Assembly (NCBI RefSeq): GCF_019139815.1 | Contig: NZ_CP077079.1 | Span: 1,302,001 to 1,366,000, forward strand | Length of the DNA: 64,000 nt | Direction of reading: 5' to 3' | Source: Pseudomonas asgharzadehiana | Lineage (GTDB): Bacteria; Pseudomonadota; Gammaproteobacteria; Pseudomonadales; Pseudomonadaceae | Shown: piece by piece, positions 9,917 through 20,653 of the stretch | How positions within the stretch are numbered: position 1 is the first letter of the stretch | How the letters are laid out: each line of letters begins with the position of its first letter | The notes under the pieces: generated by a model | The model's database searches: none | The model's input: only the letters and a program-made list of their open reading frames with translations | Told to the model about the DNA's origin: nothing | Translations under genes and position numbers: made by a program

Positions 9917-10345
9917 TCAAAGTCGTTGTAGCCGGTGATCTTGCAAAGGATAGCCCTGTTCGCGGTAGAAACGGAAACTCTCCCGCGCGGCCTGACGAAT
10001 AGCCGGATCCTCCACCACCACTTCCGCCACGCGGGCGAACGCCTTGGCAAAGGGCGGTACTTTCAGGTCCAGGTTGACCAGCAGGTCGTGGTGAGCGCCG
10101 CAACTGTCGCCCAAACCCAGTACAACCAGGCCTTCGGGTTCCGATTCGGCGGGGCCGTGGGGCACGAAGCTCTCGCCCTTGAAGCGCCACAGGCGGGCGT
10201 CGAGTTCATCGCGTTGGGCGCCATCGCTGCAATGCAGGTAGATGCGGTGGCCCATGCGCCAGGCTTTTTCGGTGAGCTTGCAGGCAAAGTCCAGGCGCGC
10301 GAGCGGGTCGGCGCTGGGCAATATATAGAAGTCGACTTGGGTCAT
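9917..10345 (-). CDS. holC: DNA polymerase III chi subunit
   Basis: A 142-residue protein starting MTQVDFYILPSADPLARLDF, a typical HolC start. Further family features are ACKLTEKAWRMGHRIYLHC, the block RDELDARLW, and the C-terminal FRFYREQGYPLQDHRL. The chi subunit belongs to the clamp-loader complex and links it to single-stranded DNA-binding protein during replication. It follows pepA on the same strand after a 51-base gap, the usual gamma-proteobacterial order (pepA-holC-valS). Confidence 0.93.
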   Translation of the reverse strand: MTQVDFYILPSADPLARLDFACKLTEKAWRMGHRIYLHCSDGAQRDELDARLWRFKGESFVPHGPAESEPEGLVVLGLGDSCGAHHDLLVNLDLKVPPFAKAFARVAEVVVEDPAIRQAARESFRFYREQGYPLQDHRLQRL

Positions 10346-10396
10346 TGCGGTTCCTGAGACCGGAGCGGTGTGTTGGCCGCCCCGGCATCTTCAGTT

Positions 10397-11956
<1,560 letters not shown>

Positions 11957-12000
11957 TCAATCACCCGCGACAAAGGCCGCAGTTTGAACCTCGCAAGCAA

Positions 12001-12159
12001 AGCCTGACAACCCTTGGCGCATGCTTTGTACCTACGCATGAGGTTGCGCAGTGACAGGCGCGATCAATCACAGGATAATGCGCCATCTTTTTAGCCGGCC
12101 CTTGTAAATGGGCTGACTCGGTATGCTTGCTTGTTTGGCCGCCTTAGCCTGACAACCCT
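12001..12159. repeat. 14-bp direct repeat in the pepA-lptF gap
   Basis: AGCCTGACAACCCT occurs at 12001-12014 and again at 12146-12159, just before the lptF start. The two copies are 145 bases apart. The rest of this 284-base divergent region shows no gene. The role of the repeat is unknown and it could be chance or an old duplication. Confidence 0.55.
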
Positions 12160-12171
12160 GGAGTGTCTGGT

Positions 12172-13290
12172 TTGATCGTCTTCCGTTATCTGTCCCGCGA
12201 AGTCCTATTGACCCTGAGTGCCGTGAGCGCGGTATTGCTGGTCATCATCATGAGTGGGCGTTTCGTCAAATACCTGGCCCAGGCCGCTTCCGGCGCCCTG
12301 GACCCGGGCTCGCTGTTCCTGATCATGGGCTTTCGCCTGCCGGGGTTCCTGCAGCTGATTTTGCCGCTGGGCCTGTTCCTCGGGATCCTGCTGGCGTATG
12401 GCCGCCTGTACCTCGAAAGCGAAATGACCGTGCTCTCGGCCACCGGCATGAGCCAACAGCGCCTGCTGGGCATGACCATGATCCCGGCCGCCGGCGTCGC
12501 GTTGATCGTGGCCTGGCTGAGCCTGAGCCTGGCCCCCCAGGGCGCGATGCAATTTCAGTTGGTATTGAACAAGCAGGATGCGATGACTGAGTTCGACACC
12601 CTCGAGCCGGGCCGCTTCCAGGCACTCAATGACGGCACTCGGGTGACCTACACCGAAACCCTCACCGAAGACCGCGCCAACCTGGGCGGGGTGTTCATCT
12701 CTGAGAAACGCCTGGGCCAGGACAAGAAGGACCGCGGCATTTCGGTGCTGGTGGCCGACTCGGGCCGCCAGGAAGTGCGCCCGGACGGCAGTCGCTACCT
12801 GATCCTGGAAAACGGTTACCGCTATGACGGCAGCCCCGGCCAGGCCGATTACCGCGCCATCAAGTACGACACCTATGGCGTATTGCTCGCCCGCCCGGAT
12901 GTCAGCAGTGAAGTCACCGACCGCGATGCGATCCCCACGCAAGACCTGTTGGGCAGCAAGGAACTGCGCTCCATCGCCGAGCTGCAATGGCGTATTTCCC
13001 TGCCGCTGCTGGTGTTTATCGTGACCCTGATGGCCGTACCGCTGTCGCGCGTCAACCCGCGCCAGGGTCGCTTCCTCAAACTGTTGCCGGCGATCCTGCT
13101 GTATATGGCTTACCTCACCATCCTGATCTCCGCCCGTGGCTCCCTGGAAAAAGGCAAGCTGTCGCCAACCCTGGGCTTGTGGTGGGTGCACGGGATCTTC
13201 CTGGTGATCGGCCTGGGGCTGCTCTACTGGGAACCTATCCGTTTGAAAATGATGAGCCGTCGCGGCCAGAAGGAGTTGGCTCGTGGTTAA
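12172..13290 (+). CDS. lptF: LPS export permease LptF
   Basis: One half of the LptFG inner-membrane permease of the LptB2FG transporter, which extracts lipopolysaccharide for transport to the outer membrane. About six membrane segments are visible: three near the N-terminus, starting MIVFRYLSREVLLTLS, and three near the C-terminus, around a periplasmic beta-rich domain. GTG 12163 is possible but TGGAG abuts it; TTG 12172 has that ribosome-binding site at normal distance and gives the family start (372 residues). It overlaps lptG by 8 bases. Confidence 0.94.
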   Translation: MIVFRYLSREVLLTLSAVSAVLLVIIMSGRFVKYLAQAASGALDPGSLFLIMGFRLPGFLQLILPLGLFLGILLAYGRLYLESEMTVLSATGMSQQRLLGMTMIPAAGVALIVAWLSLSLAPQGAMQFQLVLNKQDAMTEFDTLEPGRFQALNDGTRVTYTETLTEDRANLGGVFISEKRLGQDKKDRGISVLVADSGRQEVRPDGSRYLILENGYRYDGSPGQADYRAIKYDTYGVLLARPDVSSEVTDRDAIPTQDLLGSKELRSIAELQWRISLPLLVFIVTLMAVPLSRVNPRQGRFLKLLPAILLYMAYLTILISARGSLEKGKLSPTLGLWWVHGIFLVIGLGLLYWEPIRLKMMSRRGQKELARG

Positions 13291-14362
13291 GCTCGACCGC
13301 TACATTGGTAGCAGCGTCCTGATCGCCATCCTGGCGGTTCTGGGCATCATCCTGGGCCTGGCCTCGCTGTTCGCCTTCATTGATGAGGTGGGCAACGTCA
13401 GCGACACCTACACCGTGTGGGATGTGATGAGCTACGTGGCGCTCACCGCGCCGCGTCGCCTGTACGACATGATGCCGATGGCGGCGTTGATCGGCTGTCT
13501 GATCGGCCTTGGCAGCCTGGCCAGCAACAGCGAACTGACCATCATGCGTGCCGCCGGGGTGTCCGTCGGCCGTATCGTCTGGGCGGTGATGAAGCCCATG
13601 CTGCTGCTGATGCTGTGCAGCGTGCTGATCGGTGAATATGTCGCGCCGCCGGCTGAAAGCACCGCCCAGGCCAACCGTGCCCTGGCCCAGGGTTCAGGCG
13701 ATGCGCAAAGTGCCAAGCATGGCCTGTGGCACCGCCAGGGTGACGAGTTCATCCATATCAACGCCGTGCAACCGGGCGGCCTGTTGATCGGCGTCACGCG
13801 CTATACCTTCGACAAAGAACGCCACATGCTGTCGTCCAGCTTCGCCAAACGTGCGCAGTACGGCGACGAAAAATGGCAGCTGAGCGACATCACCACCACC
13901 TACTTCCGCAATGTCGGCCAAGGCACCAAGGCCAGCACCGAAGTGATCAATTCGCCCAGCGAAGAATGGGACATCGCGCTCAAGCCCGAATTGCTCAATA
14001 CCGTGGTGATGATCCCCGAAAGCCTGCCGATCTCCGGGTTGTGGGGCTATATCCACTACTTGAAGGATCAGGGGCTCAATAACGGCCGCTACTGGCTGGC
14101 GTTCTGGGTCAAGGTGTTGCAGCCGGTGGTCACCGCCGCGCTGGTGCTGATGGCCATCTCGTTCATCTTCGGTCCGTTGCGTTCCGTGACCCTCGGCCAG
14201 CGCGTATTTACCGGCGTGTTGGTGGGTTTCACCTTCCGCATCGCCCAGGACCTGCTTGGCCCATCGAGCCTGGTGTTCGGTTTCTCGCCGCTGTTTGCGG
14301 TGCTGGTGCCCACCGCCATCTGCGCCCTTGCCGGGTTCTGGCTGTTGCGCCGGGCCGGTTGA
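13283..14362 (+). CDS. lptG: LPS export permease LptG
   Basis: The second permease half of LptB2FG, 359 residues, GTG start inside the end of lptF (8-base overlap). It has the same layout as LptF: three N-terminal membrane segments (first near residues 10-30), a central periplasmic domain and three C-terminal segments. The family motif PRRLYDMMPMAALIG lies near residue 55, in the region that contacts LptB. A rho-independent terminator follows the stop, so lptFG forms a two-gene operon. Confidence 0.95.
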   Translation: MVKLDRYIGSSVLIAILAVLGIILGLASLFAFIDEVGNVSDTYTVWDVMSYVALTAPRRLYDMMPMAALIGCLIGLGSLASNSELTIMRAAGVSVGRIVWAVMKPMLLLMLCSVLIGEYVAPPAESTAQANRALAQGSGDAQSAKHGLWHRQGDEFIHINAVQPGGLLIGVTRYTFDKERHMLSSSFAKRAQYGDEKWQLSDITTTYFRNVGQGTKASTEVINSPSEEWDIALKPELLNTVVMIPESLPISGLWGYIHYLKDQGLNNGRYWLAFWVKVLQPVVTAALVLMAISFIFGPLRSVTLGQRVFTGVLVGFTFRIAQDLLGPSSLVFGFSPLFAVLVPTAICALAGFWLLRRAG

Positions 14363-14378
14363 TAGCGCGCTTATGAAC

Positions 14379-14415
14379 AAAAAATGCCCCGGTCGAGAGA
14401 TCGGGGCATTTTTGT
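14379..14415 (+). terminator. Rho-independent terminator after lptG
   Basis: Inverted repeat AAAAATGCCCCG ... CGGGGCATTTTT with a loop of about 10 bases, starting 17 bases after the lptG stop. Confidence 0.9.
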
Positions 14416-14513
14416 TCTGGTCAGCAAAGATGACGTCTGGCCTGAGCATCAGGTACAATTCCCGGCTATTTTTCAGCGGGCAATCTGCCTGCAGCCTTTT
14501 TGAGTGTTGATCC

Positions 14514-16313
14514 GTGAGTGATTTGAGTCATATCCGCAATTTCTCCATCATCGCCCACATTGACCATGGTAAGTCGACGCTGGCCGATCGATTCATCCAG
14601 ATGTGCGGCGGCCTTGCCGAGCGTGAAATGGAAGCCCAGGTGCTGGATTCCATGGACCTCGAACGCGAGCGCGGGATCACCATCAAGGCCCACAGCGTTA
14701 CCCTGTACTACACCGCCCGAGACGGCATCAAGTATCAGCTGAACTTCATTGACACCCCTGGCCACGTCGACTTCACCTATGAAGTCAGCCGCTCCCTGGC
14801 GGCCTGCGAAGGTGCGCTGCTGGTGGTGGACGCGGGGCAGGGCGTTGAAGCCCAGTCCGTGGCCAACTGCTATACCGCGATCGAGCAAGGCCTGGAAGTC
14901 ATGCCGGTACTGAACAAGATCGACCTGCCACAGGCCGATCCGGACCGGGTAAAAGAAGAAATCGAAAAAATCATCGGGATTGATGCCACCGACGCCGTCG
15001 AGTGCAGCGCCAAGACCGGCCTGGGCGTCGACGAAGTGCTCGAGCGCCTGGTCAAGACCATCCCCGCACCCACCGGCAATATCGAAGATCCGCTGCAGGC
15101 GTTGATCATCGACTCCTGGTTCGACAACTACCTGGGCGTCGTTTCCCTGGTACGCGTGCGCCATGGCCGTGTGAAGAAGGGCGACAAGATCCTGGTCAAG
15201 TCCACCGGCAAGATCCACCTGGTGGACAGCGTCGGTGTATTCAACCCGAAACACACCGCCACCGTTGACCTGAAAGCCGGTGAAGTCGGCTTCATCATCG
15301 CCGGCATCAAGGACATCCACGGTGCCCCGGTGGGTGACACCCTGACCTTGAGCTCCACCCCGGACGTCGACGTGCTGCCAGGCTTCAAGCGTATCCAGCC
15401 GCAAGTCTATGCCGGCCTGTTCCCGGTCAGCTCGGACGATTTCGAAGACTTCCGCGAAGCCCTGCAAAAGCTCACCCTCAACGATTCGTCGTTGCAGTAC
15501 ACCCCGGAAAGCTCCGATGCCCTGGGCTTTGGCTTCCGTTGCGGGTTCCTCGGCATGCTGCACATGGAGATCATCCAGGAGCGCCTCGAGCGCGAATACG
15601 ACCTGGACCTGATCACCACCGCGCCAACCGTTATTTTCGAGTTGTTGCTGAAAAACGGTGAAACGATTTACGTCGACAACCCGTCCAAGCTTCCAGACCT
15701 GTCCTCCATTGAAGACATGCGCGAGCCGATCGTGCGGGCCAATATTCTTGTGCCGCAGGAACACCTGGGCAACGTCATTACCCTGTGTATCGAAAAGCGT
15801 GGCGTGCAGCACGACATGCTGTTCCTCGGTACCCAGGTGCAAGTGACCTACGATTTGCCGATGAACGAAGTGGTCCTGGACTTCTTCGACCGTCTCAAAT
15901 CCACCAGTCGCGGCTATGCTTCGCTGGATTACCATTTCGACCGGTACCAATCGGCCAATCTGGTAAAGCTGGACGTATTGATCAACGGCGACAAGGTCGA
16001 TGCACTGGCACTGATCGTGCACAAGGACAACGCGCACTACAAAGGGCGCCAGTTGACCGAGAAGATGAAAGAACTGATTCCGCGCCAGATGTTCGACGTT
16101 GCGATCCAGGCCGCCATTGGCGGGCAGATCATCGCGCGGACCTCCGTCAAGGCTCTCAGAAAGAACGTACTGGCCAAATGCTACGGCGGTGACGTAAGCC
16201 GTAAGCGCAAGCTGCTTGAGAAGCAAAAGGCCGGTAAAAAACGCATGAAGCAAGTGGGCAACGTGGAAATTCCACAAGAAGCCTTCCTTGCGGTGCTCAG
16301 GTTGGATAGTTAG
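14514..16313 (+). CDS. lepA: Elongation factor 4 (LepA)
   Basis: A 599-residue translational GTPase starting with GTG ([19 protein letters not shown]). The GTPase motifs are AHIDHGKST (G1), DTPGHVDF (G3) and NKID (G4). The C-terminal EF4-specific part, rich in Lys/Arg, ends the protein. LepA acts on the ribosome, by back-translocation or in initiation and assembly. It begins the classic lepA-lepB-rnc-era-recO-pdxJ cluster, with lepB starting 5 bases after its stop. Confidence 0.97.
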   Translation: MSDLSHIRNFSIIAHIDHGKSTLADRFIQMCGGLAEREMEAQVLDSMDLERERGITIKAHSVTLYYTARDGIKYQLNFIDTPGHVDFTYEVSRSLAACEGALLVVDAGQGVEAQSVANCYTAIEQGLEVMPVLNKIDLPQADPDRVKEEIEKIIGIDATDAVECSAKTGLGVDEVLERLVKTIPAPTGNIEDPLQALIIDSWFDNYLGVVSLVRVRHGRVKKGDKILVKSTGKIHLVDSVGVFNPKHTATVDLKAGEVGFIIAGIKDIHGAPVGDTLTLSSTPDVDVLPGFKRIQPQVYAGLFPVSSDDFEDFREALQKLTLNDSSLQYTPESSDALGFGFRCGFLGMLHMEIIQERLEREYDLDLITTAPTVIFELLLKNGETIYVDNPSKLPDLSSIEDMREPIVRANILVPQEHLGNVITLCIEKRGVQHDMLFLGTQVQVTYDLPMNEVVLDFFDRLKSTSRGYASLDYHFDRYQSANLVKLDVLINGDKVDALALIVHKDNAHYKGRQLTEKMKELIPRQMFDVAIQAAIGGQIIARTSVKALRKNVLAKCYGGDVSRKRKLLEKQKAGKKRMKQVGNVEIPQEAFLAVLRLDS

Positions 16314-16318
16314 GTCCT

Positions 16319-17173
16319 ATGTCACTAAATTTCCCGCTGTTGCTGGTCATCGCCGTTGCCGTTTGCGGCCTCCTGGCGTTGCTCGATCTGGTGTTCTTCG
16401 CCCCGCGTCGGCGCTCGGCTATCGCGTCCTATCAGGGCAGCGTCAGCCAGCCCGATGCGGTGGTGGTCGAGAAGCTGAACAAAGAGCCTTTGCTGGTTGA
16501 ATACGGCAAGTCGTTCTTCCCGGTGTTGTTCATCGTGCTGGTGCTGCGTTCGTTCCTGGTGGAGCCGTTTCAGATCCCTTCGGGGTCGATGAAGCCTACC
16601 CTGGACGTGGGCGACTTCATCCTGGTGAACAAGTTTTCCTACGGGATTCGCCTGCCGGTGATCGACAAGAAGGTCATCGAAGTCGGCGACCCGCAGCGCG
16701 GTGATGTGATGGTGTTCCGCTACCCGAGCGATCCCAACGTCAACTACATCAAGCGTGTCGTGGGCCTGCCGGGCGACGTGATTCGCTACACCAGCGACAA
16801 GCGCCTGTTTATCAACGGTGAGTCGGTGGCCGAAAAACTGCTCGGTTCCGAACCGAACAGCCTGGGCAGCGCCGAGCTGTATCAGGAGAAACTCGGTGCG
16901 GTAGAGCATGAAATCCGCAAGGAAATGACCCGCTACCGCGCCATGCCTGATGGCCAATGGAAAGTGCCGGCCGGGCACTATTTCATGATGGGCGACAACC
17001 GTGACAACTCCAATGACAGCCGCTACTGGGATGACCCCACTATTCCCAAAGAGCTGCTGGGCATGGTTCCCGACCAGAATATCGTCGGCAAGGCCTTCGC
17101 GGTCTGGATGAGCTGGCCGGAACCCAAGCTGAGTCACCTGCCTAACTTCTCGCGGGTCGGGCTGATCAAGTAA
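16319..17173 (+). CDS. lepB: Signal peptidase I (LepB)
   Basis: A 284-residue inner-membrane serine protease that removes signal peptides from exported proteins. Two N-terminal membrane segments lie near residues 5-23 and 60-78. The catalytic serine is in IPSGSMKPTL just after the second segment and the general-base lysine in NYIKRVVGLPGD. Box E is visible as MGDNRDNSNDSR. It is co-transcribed with lepA. Confidence 0.96.
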   Translation: MSLNFPLLLVIAVAVCGLLALLDLVFFAPRRRSAIASYQGSVSQPDAVVVEKLNKEPLLVEYGKSFFPVLFIVLVLRSFLVEPFQIPSGSMKPTLDVGDFILVNKFSYGIRLPVIDKKVIEVGDPQRGDVMVFRYPSDPNVNYIKRVVGLPGDVIRYTSDKRLFINGESVAEKLLGSEPNSLGSAELYQEKLGAVEHEIRKEMTRYRAMPDGQWKVPAGHYFMMGDNRDNSNDSRYWDDPTIPKELLGMVPDQNIVGKAFAVWMSWPEPKLSHLPNFSRVGLIK

Positions 17174-17338
17174 TACAAGCGGCGCTGTGAACACAGCGCC
17201 GAGTGCTTTTCTGGGGTTGGGACAAATCTGGCCTGCCCCGTGCGACACCAATCAGGATTTGAATTTGAATACTGCGTCAATCGTCGATGGCCGCCGGTGC
17301 CACGAACTCGATATGCATCAACCAGGTATGGCTAAACA
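17174..17338 (+). other. Short lepB-rnc spacer with hairpin
   Basis: GGCGCTGT and ACAGCGCC form a compact hairpin at 17181-17200, soon after lepB. It is followed by a mixed sequence with only a weak T-run, so it may act as a processing or attenuation site rather than a full terminator. In many pseudomonads a DUF4845 gene lies between lepB and rnc; the 165 bases here are too few for one. A chance-looking open frame of 51 codons (GTG 17187 to 17342) runs through it without recognisable features. Confidence 0.55.
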
Positions 17339-18028
17339 GTGACCGTTTCTCTCAGTCGTCTCGAGCGCCAGCTCGGTTACACCTTCAAGGATCAGGAATT
17401 GATGATCCTTGCCCTCACACACCGCAGCTTTGCAGGGCGCAACAACGAGCGCCTGGAATTCCTCGGTGATGCCATCCTCAATTTTGTCGCCGGTGAAGCG
17501 CTGTTCGAGCGCTTCCCGCAAGCCCGTGAAGGCCAGTTGTCGCGCCTTCGTGCCCGCCTGGTCAAAGGCGAGACCCTGGCCGTGCTGGCCCGTGGTTTCG
17601 GCCTGGGCGAATACCTGCGCCTGGGGTCCGGTGAATTGAAGAGCGGTGGTTTCCGCCGCGAATCGATCCTGGCCGATGCCCTCGAGGCGCTGATCGGTGC
17701 GATCTACCTGGATGCAGGCATGGAAGCGGCCAAGGAGCGCGTCACCGCGTGGCTGACCTCCGAGATCGAAAGCCTCACCCTGGTCGACACCAACAAAGAC
17801 CCCAAGACCCGCCTGCAGGAATTTTTGCAGTCGCGCGGGTGCGAACTGCCACGCTACGAAGTGGTGGATATCCAAGGTGAGCCGCATTGCCGCGTGTTCT
17901 TCGTGGAATGTGAAATCACCTTACTGAATGAAAAAAGCCGAGGTCAGGGTGTGAGCCGTCGTATTGCCGAACAGGTAGCGGCCGCTGCAGCACTGATTGC
18001 CCTGGGCGTGGAGAATGGCCATGACTGA
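17339..18028 (+). CDS. rnc: Ribonuclease III
   Basis: A 229-residue double-strand-specific RNase that processes rRNA precursors and some mRNAs. The catalytic RNase III signature [14 protein letters not shown] lies near residue 36, and the second acidic site is in [13 protein letters not shown]. The C-terminal double-stranded RNA-binding domain covers about residues 155-225. The start is GTG 17339. The end overlaps era by 8 bases. Confidence 0.96.
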   Translation: MTVSLSRLERQLGYTFKDQELMILALTHRSFAGRNNERLEFLGDAILNFVAGEALFERFPQAREGQLSRLRARLVKGETLAVLARGFGLGEYLRLGSGELKSGGFRRESILADALEALIGAIYLDAGMEAAKERVTAWLTSEIESLTLVDTNKDPKTRLQEFLQSRGCELPRYEVVDIQGEPHCRVFFVECEITLLNEKSRGQGVSRRIAEQVAAAAALIALGVENGHD

Positions 18029-18923
18029 TTCAACCGCAACACGCTGTGGCTACGTTGCCATTGTTGGCCGCCCGAACGTGGGCAAGTCCACGCTGCTGAA
18101 CCACATCCTCGGCCAAAAGCTCGCGATCACCTCGCGCAAGCCGCAGACCACCCGCCACAACATGCTGGGCATCAAGACCGAAGGCAGCGTGCAGGCCGTG
18201 TATGTCGACACCCCGGGCATGCACAAGGGCGGCGAAAAAGCCCTCAACCGCTACATGAACAAAACCGCGTCGGCCGCGTTGAAAGACGTCGACGTGGTGA
18301 TCTTCGTGGTCGACCGCACCAAGTGGACCGACGAAGACCAGATGGTCCTGGAGCGTGTGCAGTACGTGACCGGCCCGTTGATCGTCGCGCTGAACAAGAC
18401 CGACCGCATCGAAGACAAAGCCGAGCTGATGCCACACCTGAGCTGGCTGCAGGAACAGCTGCCGAACGCGCAGATCATCCCGATCTCGGCGCAGCATGGC
18501 CACAACCTGGATGCCCTGGAGCGCGTGATCGCCCAGCACCTGCCGGAGAACGAGCACTTCTTCCCGGAAGACCAGATCACCGACCGCAGCAGCCGCTTCC
18601 TTGCCGCCGAACTGGTGCGCGAGAAAATCATGCGCCAGATGGGCGCCGAGCTGCCGTACCAGATCACCGTCGAAATCGAAGAGTTCAAGCAACAGGGCAA
18701 GACCCTGCATATCCATGCGCTGATCCTCGTCGAACGCGACGGCCAGAAGAAAATCATCATTGGCGACAAGGGTGAGCGCATCAAGCGCATCGGCACCGAG
18801 GCGCGCAAGGACATGGAATTGCTGTTCGATTCCAAGATCATGCTCAACCTGTGGGTGAAGGTGAAAGGTGGCTGGTCCGATGACGAGCGTGCGCTGCGCT
18901 CCCTGGGCTATGGCGACCTGTAA
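18021..18923 (+). CDS. era: GTPase Era
   Basis: A 300-residue GTPase needed for 30S ribosome maturation and 16S rRNA 3'-end handling. The G1 motif is [13 protein letters not shown]3 DTPG and G4 NKTD; the C-terminal KH RNA-binding domain includes [17 protein letters not shown] 18021 gives the typical start [10 protein letters not shown]; the frame extends 8 codons upstream over rnc. It overlaps the rnc stop, so the two are translationally coupled. Confidence 0.96.
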   Translation: MTDSTATRCGYVAIVGRPNVGKSTLLNHILGQKLAITSRKPQTTRHNMLGIKTEGSVQAVYVDTPGMHKGGEKALNRYMNKTASAALKDVDVVIFVVDRTKWTDEDQMVLERVQYVTGPLIVALNKTDRIEDKAELMPHLSWLQEQLPNAQIIPISAQHGHNLDALERVIAQHLPENEHFFPEDQITDRSSRFLAAELVREKIMRQMGAELPYQITVEIEEFKQQGKTLHIHALILVERDGQKKIIIGDKGERIKRIGTEARKDMELLFDSKIMLNLWVKVKGGWSDDERALRSLGYGDL

Positions 18924-18940
18924 GGACACCGCAGGGCAAA

Positions 18941-19034
18941 AAATGTGGGAGGGGGCTTGCCCCCGATAGCGGTGGGTCAGTTAATAGATAAGTGACTGAA
19001 CCACCGCCATCGGGGGCAAGCCCCCTCCCACATT
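18941..19034. repeat. REPIN inside the era-recO gap
   Basis: AATGTGGGAGGGGGCTTGCC and its inverted copy GGGGGCAAGCCCCCTCCCAC flank about 45 bases. This is one of the best-preserved doublets in the window. It lies within an otherwise tight operon, 17 bases after era and 32 before recO, so its hairpin may affect recO expression. Confidence 0.92.
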
Positions 19035-19065
19035 AGGTTTGTATTGTTTTCAAGATAGAGAACCC

Positions 19066-19755
19066 ATGTCCCAATCCCCACCCCCCAGCCAACTCGCCTA
19101 CGTCCTGCACAGCCGCGCCTACCGCGAGACGAGCGCCCTGGTGGACTTCCTCACGCCCCAGGGCCGCCTGCGCGCAGTGTTGCGCAGCGCGCGGGGCAAG
19201 GCGGGCACGCAGGCACGGCCCTTCGTGGCGTTGGACGTGGAGTTTCGTGGCAAGGGCGAGCTGAAAAACGTCGGCCGGCTGGAAAGCGTCGGCACCTCCG
19301 CCTGGCTCAATGGCGATGCGCTGTTCAGCGGTCTCTACCTCAATGAACTGCTGATCCGCCTGCTGCCCGCCGAAGACCCGCATCCGGCGGTCTTCGATCA
19401 TTACGCCGCCACCCTGTTGGCCCTGGCCGAAGGTCGCCCGTTGGAACCACTGCTGCGCGCATTCGAATGGCGCCTGCTGGATGACCTGGGTTACGGCTTC
19501 GAACTGAACAACGACCTGCATGGCGACCCCATCGCCGCCGACGGCATGTACCGTCTGCAAGTGGACGCGGGCCTGGAGCGCGTGTACCTGCTGCAGCCGG
19601 GCCTGTTCCAGGGCACCGAATTGCTCGCCATGAGCGAAGCGGACTGGTCGGCCCCTGGCGCGTTGTCGGCCGCCAAGCGCTTGATGCGCCAGGCCCTGGC
19701 TGTGCATTTGGGCGGACGGCCGCTGGTCAGCCGCGAGTTGTTTCGAAAGCCCTGA
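19066..19755 (+). CDS. recO: DNA repair protein RecO
   Basis: A 229-residue protein of the RecFOR pathway, which loads RecA on gapped DNA coated by SSB. The N-terminal OB-fold domain carries the family block [19 protein letters not shown], and the helical C-terminal part includes [16 protein letters not shown] 19066 is chosen because the nine upstream codons lie in the REPIN border. It sits in its usual place between era and pdxJ. Confidence 0.94.
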   Translation: MSQSPPPSQLAYVLHSRAYRETSALVDFLTPQGRLRAVLRSARGKAGTQARPFVALDVEFRGKGELKNVGRLESVGTSAWLNGDALFSGLYLNELLIRLLPAEDPHPAVFDHYAATLLALAEGRPLEPLLRAFEWRLLDDLGYGFELNNDLHGDPIAADGMYRLQVDAGLERVYLLQPGLFQGTELLAMSEADWSAPGALSAAKRLMRQALAVHLGGRPLVSRELFRKP

Positions 19756-19806
19756 CAACCCCGTGTATGCTGTGCAGCGTTTCTTTCCCCTTTCAGGAGC
19801 GCTTCC

Positions 19807-20550
19807 GTGACCACCAGCAATCGCATTCTTCTCGGCGTCAACATCGACCACGTCGCTACCCTGCGCCAGGCTCGGGGCACTCGTTACCCTGACCCGGTCA
19901 AGGCCGCGCTGGATGCCGAAGAAGCAGGCGCCGACGGCATCACGGTGCACCTGCGCGAAGACCGCCGCCACATTCAGGAGCGCGACGTGCTGCTGCTCAA
20001 GGACGTGCTGCAAACCCGCATGAACTTCGAAATGGGTGTCACCGAAGAAATGATGGCCTTCGCCGAGCGCATTCGTCCGGCGCATATCTGCCTGGTCCCG
20101 GAAACCCGCCAGGAACTCACCACCGAAGGCGGTCTGGATGTGGCCGGCCAGGAAGCGCGGATCAAGGCTGCCGTGGAGCGGCTGTCGAAGCTCGGCAGTG
20201 AAGTGTCGCTGTTCATCGACGCCGACGAGCGCCAGATCGAAGCCTCGCGCCGGGTCGGCGCGCCGGCCATCGAACTGCACACCGGCCGTTACGCGGATGC
20301 CACCACGCCCACTGAAGTGGCCGATGAGCTGCAACGCATCATCGACGGTGTGAACTGCGGGCTTGGCGAAGGCCTGATCGTCAACGCCGGCCATGGCCTG
20401 CATTACCACAACGTGGAAGCGGTGGCCGCGATCAAGGGCATCAACGAACTGAACATCGGCCATGCGCTGGTGGCCCATGCACTGTTCGTCGGCTTCAAAG
20501 GCGCGGTTGCCGAGATGAAAGCCCTGATTCTGGCGGCCGCCAAGGGCTGA
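19807..20550 (+). CDS. pdxJ: Pyridoxine 5'-phosphate synthase
   Basis: A 247-residue TIM-barrel enzyme that condenses 1-deoxyxylulose 5-phosphate with 3-amino-2-oxopropyl phosphate in vitamin B6 synthesis. Signatures are [15 protein letters not shown] at the N-terminus, HLREDRRHI near residue 50 and [10 protein letters not shown] near residue 195. The start is GTG, with a good AGGAG ribosome-binding site. It closes the lepA-to-pdxJ block. Confidence 0.97.
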   Translation: MTTSNRILLGVNIDHVATLRQARGTRYPDPVKAALDAEEAGADGITVHLREDRRHIQERDVLLLKDVLQTRMNFEMGVTEEMMAFAERIRPAHICLVPETRQELTTEGGLDVAGQEARIKAAVERLSKLGSEVSLFIDADERQIEASRRVGAPAIELHTGRYADATTPTEVADELQRIIDGVNCGLGEGLIVNAGHGLHYHNVEAVAAIKGINELNIGHALVAHALFVGFKGAVAEMKALILAAAKG

Positions 20551-20653
20551 TCGGGCCACTGCGGCAATGCGAAGCCTTACTGTTTAGCCGATGCAGGTGT
20601 ATCGTATCTGCCCTTTGCAGGCCACTGGCCTGCGGCTGATACGTGAGGTTGTT

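Noticed and set aside
14466..16277. Long minus-strand frame opposite lepA
   Set aside because: LepA is certain by its GTPase motifs; the opposite frame is a compositional shadow.
17187..17342. Open frame of 51 codons between lepB and rnc as a gene
   Set aside because: GTG start inside a hairpin, no ribosome-binding site and no recognisable similarity to DUF4845.
18941..19034. Repeated GTGGGAGGGGGC units as CRISPR repeats
   Set aside because: The units are inverted pairs scattered over the window, not regularly spaced direct repeats, and no cas genes are present.
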